Shown here: positions 14,614 through 21,056 of the stretch, piece by piece | Numbering within the stretch: the stretch's first letter is position 1 | Layout of the letters: each line of letters begins with the position of its first letter | Source: an uncultured Clostridia bacterium | Lineage (GTDB): Bacteria; Bacillota; Clostridia; TANB77; UBA1234 | Length of the DNA stretch: 35,785 bases | Reading direction: 5' to 3' | NCBI GenBank assembly: GCA_934149305.1 | Contig: CAKPEF010000020.1 | Span: forward strand, 1 to 35,785 | Notes under the pieces: model-generated | What the model was told of the DNA's origin: nothing | Seen by the model: only the letters and a program-made list of their open reading frames with translations | Database searches by the model: none | Program-made: the position numbers and the translations under genes

Positions 14614-17313
14614 ATGAAAAGAATAGTATCATTAGTACTTGCACTTTCAATGGTTCTTTCTTTGTTCACAACAGCATTTGCTGGAACATCATTAAAAGAT
14701 GTTGAAGGAACAAAATATGAAGCAGCAGTTAGTGCATTAGTAGAATTAGGTATTGTCAACGGATATGAAGATGACACATACCGTGCAGAAAAAGTAGTAA
14801 CAAGAGCTGAAATGGCTAAATTATTAGTTATAGCTTCTGGATTAGAAGCAGCAGCTGACCTTAACAAAGGTGCTACAAGATTTGACGATGTAGCTGCAAA
14901 TCACTGGGCTACAGGATATATCAATGTAGCTACACAATATGGATATGTTAACGGTTACCCAGATAGAACATTTGCTCCAGATGCAACAGTTACATATGCA
15001 GAAGCTGTTACAATGGCAATCAGAGTTTTAGGATATAAATCAGTAGTTGAATCAAAAGGCACATGGCCAACAAACTACATTGCTAAAGCTTCTGAATTAA
15101 AAGCATTAAAAGATGTAGATTACAAAACATATAGCGATGGTGCTACAAGAGGAAACGTTGCAATATTAGTTTGGAACGTTTTAAGAGCTCCAATGTGGGA
15201 TGTTGATAGCGAAAGCGAAAAAGACGGATTAAATTATTCAAAAGCTGGTACAATGATCAATAAATATTTTGATGATTATACATATGCTACAGTTACATTT
15301 GACGGATTCGAAATAGACGAAGATGGCAAAGTACAAGTAGAATTAGGCGAATATGATGAAAATGGCGACCCAGTATCTGCAAGCAAAAAAGCTTTAGGAA
15401 CATCTAAATATGAATATGCTGGAAACGATTTCTATAAATTCGTTGAAGGAACAGAAGTTGAAGTTTTAGTTAACGAAGATGACAAGACTTTATTAACAAT
15501 AGTTGCAACAGAGAACAATACTTTAAAAGATGGCGCAAAAGATGACATCGATGATAAGTATGATGAATTAAAAGGAAACGGTTATGATTATGCATATGTT
15601 AGAACATCTAAGAAAACAATTAAAGATGCAAACGTATTAAATACAACAAGTATCTTTGTTGATAAATTAGAGAAGAAAGCTGACTATATAAGAATTAACT
15701 CTGAAAAATATGGTATAGATGGTAACAAATATACAAACAAATTAGTTAGCACAAAAACAGACTTTGATTCAGAAGTTATTATAAAAGATGGTAAGAGGGT
15801 TTCTTTATCAGACATTAAATTAGGTGATATTTTAACATCAGTAGAAGTTAAAGGATTAACTGAGAATGGTCTTACAAAGATCGCTACTTTCTATGTAATT
15901 GGTTCTGAAGAAGCTGAAGGTGAATTAACAAGATGCGCAGAAGTTAAATATGAAAACGATTCTAGCGTAAATTTCACTCAAATGACAGTTGGCAAGAAGA
16001 AATATGTTGTAGATACAAATGCTACATACGTAGAAGATCCAGATGCTAAAACAATTAAAGCTGTTCAATTAGCTGGACATTATGATAGCAAGATGGAAGG
16101 CGAAGATGTTGTATTAAGACTTGATGCTGTTACAGGTAAAGTTGTAAGAGTTGAATTCGATGGTAAGATTGATTCTGGTAGCGAAGACAACACATCAATC
16201 AAATTCTTTGGTACAGTTGATTCAGTTGATAAATCAGGAAAAGTATATTCAATTGAACTAGAAAATGAATCAGGAAAAGAAACATATGAATTTGCTAAAA
16301 ATTCAGATGCTGAAAACCAGGCAAAAGCAATGTATGCAAATGGTGAAGATTTAACAGGTGCTTTCATATATGTTGAATTAAATGATGAAGATAAGATCGT
16401 TAACTTCGATAAAGTAGTTGCTTACGCTGTTGAACAAAATGATAATCGAAAAGTAGTTAACACAAATAACATCGTATATGGTGATGAAAGTCAAGATGAA
16501 TACTATGCAGTTAAAGATTTAAATATAGCATCATATGATGAAGATACAAAGACAGTTGTAGACGACAATGATGACACAAACAAGATTAAAGTAAATGATA
16601 GTACAGTACTTGTTAAAGTTGTTTTCGATAACAAAGGTACAGATAAAACTTCTGATGATGAATACAGAGTAGAATTCGAAGAAGGATTATCAGAAATTAA
16701 GAAAGCTATTAAGAGCGAAGAAGTAGTTGCTATATATGATGCAGCTGAATCTTTCATAAGAGCTAAATACTTAGTAATGTTTGATGATGCATCAGACAAA
16801 TCAGATAATTTAATAGCTAAAGTTGTTACTCCTGATGAAGATGATATATACATCGGTGGTCAAATGATCGACCTAGAAGAAAACGATGGTACAGAATCAA
16901 GCATTAAGATAGCTTCTGGAACAAAAGATTTATCTGATTACAAACTAGTTGTTTACACAGTTACAACAAATGCTAAAGGTAAAGAAACATTTAACTTTGT
17001 TGCAGGTTTAAATAGCGAAGAATTAACAAGTGATTATACTAGACATGGTTATGTTGGTGAATGTGCAGATGGAAGAGTATTCCTACTAAACAAAACAACA
17101 GAATATGATTTAGATGATTACACAGATGACTACGAAGACTTTATGGTAGTAGTTGTAGAAACATCTGAGTTAAAAGAAGAAGGAACATTCGAAGTATCTT
17201 CATATGATGAAATTACATATGCTGAAATCGACCTAGAAGAAGGCGACAGAATTTCAATTGATGAAAACGCAGAAGTAATATTCATAATAAGAGGTATGGG
17301 AATTAAAGACTAA
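14614..17313 (+). CDS. S-layer protein A: SLH-domain surface protein, expressed copy
   Basis: 899 residues. The signal peptide is MKRIVSLVLALSMVLSLF... with likely cleavage after AFA (residue 23). SLH repeat 1 spans about 25-75 (VTRAEMAK) and SLH 2 about 89-137 (NGYPDRTFAPD, TYAEAVT). A third degenerate SLH with TWPTNYIAKA and RGNVAILVWNVLR follows to about 190. From residue 222 onward the protein is a long acidic, aspartate-rich beta-type region, the exposed part. SLH repeats bind pyruvylated secondary cell-wall polymer. It has its own consensus promoter, long leader and AAGGAGG. Codons 125-222 form the left arm of an inverted repeat shared with the headless gene at 17378-19723. It ends at a bidirectional terminator. 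Confidence 0.93.
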   Translation: MKRIVSLVLALSMVLSLFTTAFAGTSLKDVEGTKYEAAVSALVELGIVNGYEDDTYRAEKVVTRAEMAKLLVIASGLEAAADLNKGATRFDDVAANHWATGYINVATQYGYVNGYPDRTFAPDATVTYAEAVTMAIRVLGYKSVVESKGTWPTNYIAKASELKALKDVDYKTYSDGATRGNVAILVWNVLRAPMWDVDSESEKDGLNYSKAGTMINKYFDDYTYATVTFDGFEIDEDGKVQVELGEYDENGDPVSASKKALGTSKYEYAGNDFYKFVEGTEVEVLVNEDDKTLLTIVATENNTLKDGAKDDIDDKYDELKGNGYDYAYVRTSKKTIKDANVLNTTSIFVDKLEKKADYIRINSEKYGIDGNKYTNKLVSTKTDFDSEVIIKDGKRVSLSDIKLGDILTSVEVKGLTENGLTKIATFYVIGSEEAEGELTRCAEVKYENDSSVNFTQMTVGKKKYVVDTNATYVEDPDAKTIKAVQLAGHYDSKMEGEDVVLRLDAVTGKVVRVEFDGKIDSGSEDNTSIKFFGTVDSVDKSGKVYSIELENESGKETYEFAKNSDAENQAKAMYANGEDLTGAFIYVELNDEDKIVNFDKVVAYAVEQNDNRKVVNTNNIVYGDESQDEYYAVKDLNIASYDEDTKTVVDDNDDTNKIKVNDSTVLVKVVFDNKGTDKTSDDEYRVEFEEGLSEIKKAIKSEEVVAIYDAAESFIRAKYLVMFDDASDKSDNLIAKVVTPDEDDIYIGGQMIDLEENDGTESSIKIASGTKDLSDYKLVVYTVTTNAKGKETFNFVAGLNSEELTSDYTRHGYVGECADGRVFLLNKTTEYDLDDYTDDYEDFMVVVVETSELKEEGTFEVSSYDEITYAEIDLEEGDRISIDENAEVIFIIRGMGIKD
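14987..15280 (+). repeat. Left arm of the S-layer inverted repeat
   Basis: Matches the reverse complement of 19453-19749. By my count about 95% of the first 263 bases match, with one 92-base exact run (15133-15224 against 19512-19603) and a 47-base exact run before it. The encoded 85 residues from VTYAEAVT to GLNYSK are identical, so nearly all differences are synonymous. Homology starts abruptly at CAGTTACATATGCAGAAGCTG and fades after a 3-base indel near 15250. Confidence 0.95.
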
Positions 17314-17329
17314 TTCTTATAACAAAATG

Positions 17330-17353
17330 CCCCCGGTGATAACTCACCGGGGG
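17330..17353. terminator. Bidirectional terminator at the centre of the S-layer inverted pair
   Basis: CCCCCGGTGA (17330-17339), loop TAAC, TCACCGGGGG (17344-17353). This is a perfect 10-bp GC-rich stem, unusual in this AT-rich sequence. T-rich sequence follows on the + strand (TTATTATTGTTTT), and on the - strand (CATTTTGTTAT). It serves both convergent SLH genes and is within about 30 bases of the midpoint between the arms, so it would work after inversion too. Confidence 0.9.
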
Positions 17354-17377
17354 TTATTATTGTTTTATGGTTAAAAA

Positions 17378-19723
17378 CTATGCTCCTGTTGTTCCTTTTG
17401 GAGTTGCTGCAAATACTGGATAGTATGTTGCATCTTCTGTCGCTGCAGGAAGTTCTGTTAATTTTTCGCCACCTTTTGTTGCTGACCAACCATCAAATGT
17501 ATATGTGTTAGTATCATCTTCAGCTTTTGTTGGTTCTTTAACCGTTGCAGGGACTTTACCTTCTTCAACTTCAACAGAATCTAATTCTGTATCATCTTCA
17601 TTCAAGAATTTGATTGTGTATTTTTTAACTTCTGTATCATCCTCAAATTTATATCCTTTGATTATAAATACAACATCTTTAATTCCTGTTTTAGTTGTTA
17701 TTGAATCATCATAAATGTAATCATCATCAACAGAAACATTAGCAGCTGTACGTACATCTACTGCTGTAAATTCTTCATCATCCGTATCATCATATGATAT
17801 AACAACAAATGTTGTGTCTTCAAATTTATCATCATCTAAATCTACTTTTGTTCCAGCATATGTGAACATTCTAGAATCATATTCATCAAGAACTATTCTA
17901 TTTGCTAAAACTGCGTTCATATCTTCTATAGAATATAATCCCTTAATAGTGATACCATCATCATTTTCAACAAATGCGATTACTTTTCCTTCATCAGCTT
18001 TTGTTAATGTTTTGTCTTCGTCTTCATCGATAACATATGTCTTGCCATCAATTTTAACTTGTTGTGTCTTTATACCTGATTGAACGCCCTTATCATCGAT
18101 TATTCCGTATTCTACATCTGTGTTCTTTGCATCTTCCCATACAAATCCGTAAGCTGCAACTTTAGAATTTGCTTTGTGTGCTAATAATGTTTCTTCGATA
18201 CCTTTTAATGCAGATTGTCCTTTTGTAATTTCAACTTTATATCCTATAACATCTTCATCTTCATCTTCAACAGCTGTAATTGTATAAACAGTTGTTGAAT
18301 TACTTATTTTGTAATCTCCTATGTAGTTATCTGCTAATTCTTTTGTGCCATTTACGAATGTATATTCATCTGCAGTTGAAGAATCTATAATGATACCATC
18401 TTCTGTTGTTCTAGCAACAACATCGATATCAACTACTCTATCTTTCTTATCGAATTTTACAAATACAACTGCGCCTGGAACTAATGCCGCATAATCAAAT
18501 CTTTCTAAATATTCTGATGTTGTTTTAACTTCGTAATCTTCTCCGTTTAATTCTACATATCTTGTTGTGCCTGATTTATCAGAAGCTTCCCAAGATCCTG
18601 GTACATTTGTTAATACATAGAAGTTACCATCATCTTCATCTTTGATTTCTTCGAATTCAACTCTTACTACTTCTCCTAAGAAGTTTACATATAGAGTGCA
18701 ATCTTCATCAAAGTATTTGCTATCTTTGTCTAGTGAATTAAATGTTGGGTTAGCAAGTTTTTTGCCATTACTATCCATCTCAAATAATTTATCTGTTAAT
18801 AAGTGTTCATATTTATCACCATCAACTTTTACAAAATCTTTTGAAGCATCATCAAATGATCCAGAAATTGAGTTTCTATTAACAACATATAATTTATCTT
18901 TGATTAATTCTGTTACAACATCTCCAGCTTTGATGTCTTCTCTTGTACCCCATTCACTACCAATTAGTACGATGGCATCTTCATCTGTTATTTTTACAGT
19001 GCTATCTTCAGCTGTTGTAATTTTTAATGTATCTTTGCTCATCTTTGTTTCTTTTACAACATAAGAGTTCTTTGAATTATACACTGTTTTGTAATCAGCT
19101 TTTTTGCTCTTGCCAATTACTGCTACTGTGTAAGCATCATCTGTTGCTTTAGTTCCCCATGTTTTAACATTATTTGTATTTAACTTATAATCAGCATCTT
19201 CTAATTCAGATTGGAAATCTGCTTTAACAGTATCATCTGTAGAAGCGGCAATTACAACCATTTCTTCTTCTTTAGTGTTATATAAGCCAGAAATTTTTCT
19301 ACCATATAGATTTAAGAAATCTGTGCCTTTTCCTAATTCTACGTTATCTTTACTCTTAACGTCTGCTTTTTCAGAATCTAAATTTACTGTTACTTTTCCA
19401 TCATCTACAAAGATTGCTGTAACAACATATTCAGAGTCCTCATCAATATATTCGTAATCATCGAAATACTTGCTAATCATTGTGCTACCATTTTTTGAGT
19501 AGTTTAATCCATCTTTTTCGCTTTCGCTATCAACATCCCACATTGGAGCTCTTAAAACGTTCCAAACTAATATTGCAACGTTTCCTCTTGTAGCACCATC
19601 GCTGTATGTTTTGTAATCTACATCTTTTAATGCTTTTAATTCAGAAGCTTTTGCTATATAATTTGTTGGCCATGTTCCTTTTGACTCAACTACTGATTTA
19701 TAGCCTAAAACTCTGATTGCCAT
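17378..19723 (-). CDS. S-layer protein B: headless, apparently silent SLH cassette
   Basis: 781 residues if read from the first in-frame ATG (19723), which corresponds to residue 134 of protein A. The open frame extends only to an in-frame TAA at 19757-19759, just outside the right arm. There is no RBS, promoter, signal peptide, SLH 1 or first half of SLH 2. The shared part covers the end of SLH 2 and SLH 3. The remainder is an acidic region unrelated in detail to A, ending in one InlB/Flg_new-type beta repeat (YTIKFLNEDDTELDSVEV to TYYPVFA). The frame is fully open over 2.3 kb, which argues for selection. It would be expressed only after inversion or gene conversion into A, giving an in-frame 914-residue protein. 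Confidence 0.88.
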   Translation of the reverse strand: MAIRVLGYKSVVESKGTWPTNYIAKASELKALKDVDYKTYSDGATRGNVAILVWNVLRAPMWDVDSESEKDGLNYSKNGSTMISKYFDDYEYIDEDSEYVVTAIFVDDGKVTVNLDSEKADVKSKDNVELGKGTDFLNLYGRKISGLYNTKEEEMVVIAASTDDTVKADFQSELEDADYKLNTNNVKTWGTKATDDAYTVAVIGKSKKADYKTVYNSKNSYVVKETKMSKDTLKITTAEDSTVKITDEDAIVLIGSEWGTREDIKAGDVVTELIKDKLYVVNRNSISGSFDDASKDFVKVDGDKYEHLLTDKLFEMDSNGKKLANPTFNSLDKDSKYFDEDCTLYVNFLGEVVRVEFEEIKDEDDGNFYVLTNVPGSWEASDKSGTTRYVELNGEDYEVKTTSEYLERFDYAALVPGAVVFVKFDKKDRVVDIDVVARTTEDGIIIDSSTADEYTFVNGTKELADNYIGDYKISNSTTVYTITAVEDEDEDVIGYKVEITKGQSALKGIEETLLAHKANSKVAAYGFVWEDAKNTDVEYGIIDDKGVQSGIKTQQVKIDGKTYVIDEDEDKTLTKADEGKVIAFVENDDGITIKGLYSIEDMNAVLANRIVLDEYDSRMFTYAGTKVDLDDDKFEDTTFVVISYDDTDDEEFTAVDVRTAANVSVDDDYIYDDSITTKTGIKDVVFIIKGYKFEDDTEVKKYTIKFLNEDDTELDSVEVEEGKVPATVKEPTKAEDDTNTYTFDGWSATKGGEKLTELPAATEDATYYPVFAATPKGTTGA

Positions 19724-19749
19724 TGTTACAGCTTCTGCATATGTAACTG
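19453..19749 (-). repeat. Right arm of the S-layer inverted repeat
   Basis: Inverted partner of 14987-15280. The outer edge at 19749 coincides with the start of the open frame of cassette B. Beyond it the sequence (AATTTTTTTATTTAATATGG) has no similarity to the coding sequence upstream in gene A. Confidence 0.95.
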
Positions 19750-19812
19750 AATTTTTTTATTTAATATGGTCAATAATAGAATGTGCAATGGTTTTAAGCA
19801 AAAGGTTTGCTA

Positions 19813-19839
19813 GTTTGTGTATTATGTGGTACTTATTTA
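19813..19839 (+). repeat. Left imperfect direct repeat flanking the recombinase gene
   Basis: Matches 20904-20930 at 20 of 27 positions, with shared blocks TTGTGTATT, TGTG and TTATTTA. The pair brackets the recombinase gene closely. It could be arm or core binding sites, or ends of a minimal integrase element, but T/G-rich low complexity makes chance possible. Confidence 0.35.
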
Positions 19840-19860
19840 GATATTGTTTAGAAAGGATGG

Positions 19861-20904
19861 ATGTGCAAAATGAGATTACCAAATGGTTTTGGTTCAGTTC
19901 ATAAACTGCCAGGAAACAGAAGAAACCCATATAGGGTGAGAATTACAATAGGATGGAAAATAAGTGGCAAAAGAGAAAAGGTTCAAGAATATAAAACGAT
20001 AGGGTATTTTAAAACAAAAGAGGAAGGGCTTATAGCTTTATCTAATTTTTATGAATCTCCATATAAGTTAGAAAATCAAAATATTACATTTAATGAGTTG
20101 TTTGATATGTGGAGTGAAGAACATTTTAAAAAGATTGTTCCATCATCTAAAAGGACATGGATTGCTGCATATAAGCATAGTATGCCTTTATATAATTTTA
20201 AGTTTAAAGATATACGAGTCATCGATTTAGAAAATACTATCGCGATAGCAAATGTTGGTGCTTCAACTAAATCGAGAATGAAGAGCTTATATAATATGTT
20301 ATATCGTTTTGCGATTAAACACGAAATTGTAGATAAAAATTATGCAACATATTGTGAAACTCCGCATATAGATAAAAAGTTTGAGCGAGTGCCGTTTTCA
20401 GATCGTGAAATAGCTAAGCTTTGGAAAAATATAGACATGCCGTTTGTTGATATGGTGCTTATAAACATATACACAGGGCTAAGACCTAGAGAGCTAGTAG
20501 AAATTCAAAATAAAAATATCGATATAAAAAAGAAAATTATGCATGGAGGATTAAAAACAGAGGCTGGTAAAAATAGAACGATACCAATTCATGATAAGAT
20601 TTATTCGCTAATTTTAAAAAGGTATGATTTAAAAAATGAGAGACTTTGCCTAAAAGAAAATGGTGAAGAAATGTCTTATGATGATTATAGAAATAGATTT
20701 AGAAGGATAATGAAGTCTTTAAAAATGAATCATAAGCCACATGATACTAGACACACATTTATTACACTTGCAAAAAGGTATAATGTAGATGAATATGTTT
20801 TGAAATTGGTAGTGGGTCATAAGATACAAGATATTACGGAGAGAACATATACACATAGATTACAAAAAGATATAAATCATGAAATAAACAAAATCAAATT
20901 ATGA
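19861..20904 (+). CDS. Tyrosine recombinase next to the S-layer inverted pair
   Basis: 347 residues, complete. The N-terminus resembles an integrase arm-type or AP2-like DNA-binding segment (RLPNGFGSVHKLPGNRRNPY), followed by a core-binding domain (about 74-165) and the catalytic domain. All catalytic residues are visible: R208 (TGLRPRE), K232 (GGLKTEAGKNR), H294 and R297 (HDTRHTF), H320 (VGHK) and nucleophile Y330 (ERTYTHR). The start at ATG 19861 follows AAAGG closely; ATG 19870 has better spacing and is an alternative. It begins 111 bp outside the right arm and reads away from it, with no excisionase or phage genes nearby. This fits a dedicated inversion enzyme; a relic integrase that broke gene B is the alternative. 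Confidence 0.93.
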   Translation: MCKMRLPNGFGSVHKLPGNRRNPYRVRITIGWKISGKREKVQEYKTIGYFKTKEEGLIALSNFYESPYKLENQNITFNELFDMWSEEHFKKIVPSSKRTWIAAYKHSMPLYNFKFKDIRVIDLENTIAIANVGASTKSRMKSLYNMLYRFAIKHEIVDKNYATYCETPHIDKKFERVPFSDREIAKLWKNIDMPFVDMVLINIYTGLRPRELVEIQNKNIDIKKKIMHGGLKTEAGKNRTIPIHDKIYSLILKRYDLKNERLCLKENGEEMSYDDYRNRFRRIMKSLKMNHKPHDTRHTFITLAKRYNVDEYVLKLVVGHKIQDITERTYTHRLQKDINHEINKIKL

Positions 20905-20930
20905 CTTGTGTATTGTGTGTGTATTATTTA
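20904..20930 (+). repeat. Right imperfect direct repeat flanking the recombinase gene
   Basis: Partner of 19813-19839. It overlaps the last base of the recombinase stop codon. Confidence 0.35.
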
Positions 20931-20994
20931 TAAATATTGCTAAAAATTGTATCACTTAAAGTAGAACAATTTTTAAATTATTTTGCTTTTTTAG

Positions 20995-21023
20995 TTGTAT
21001 TAAATTAGGTGGTACTGTATAAT
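20995..21023 (+). promoter_or_regulatory. Putative promoter of SLH gene C
   Basis: TTGTAT (20995-21000), a 17-base spacer and TATAAT (21018-21023). Transcription would start near 21030, after the upstream ATG at 21009, which supports the start at 21057. Confidence 0.65.
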
Positions 21024-21056
21024 GTTGCTAGGGAAATAAGAAGGAGGAAAAAATAC

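Noticed and set aside
21009..21056. Upstream ATG start for SLH gene C giving 16 extra residues
   Set aside because: It lies within the promoter spacer, upstream of the expected transcription start, and would put a polar, arginine-rich stretch before the signal peptide. ATG 21057 has a consensus RBS.
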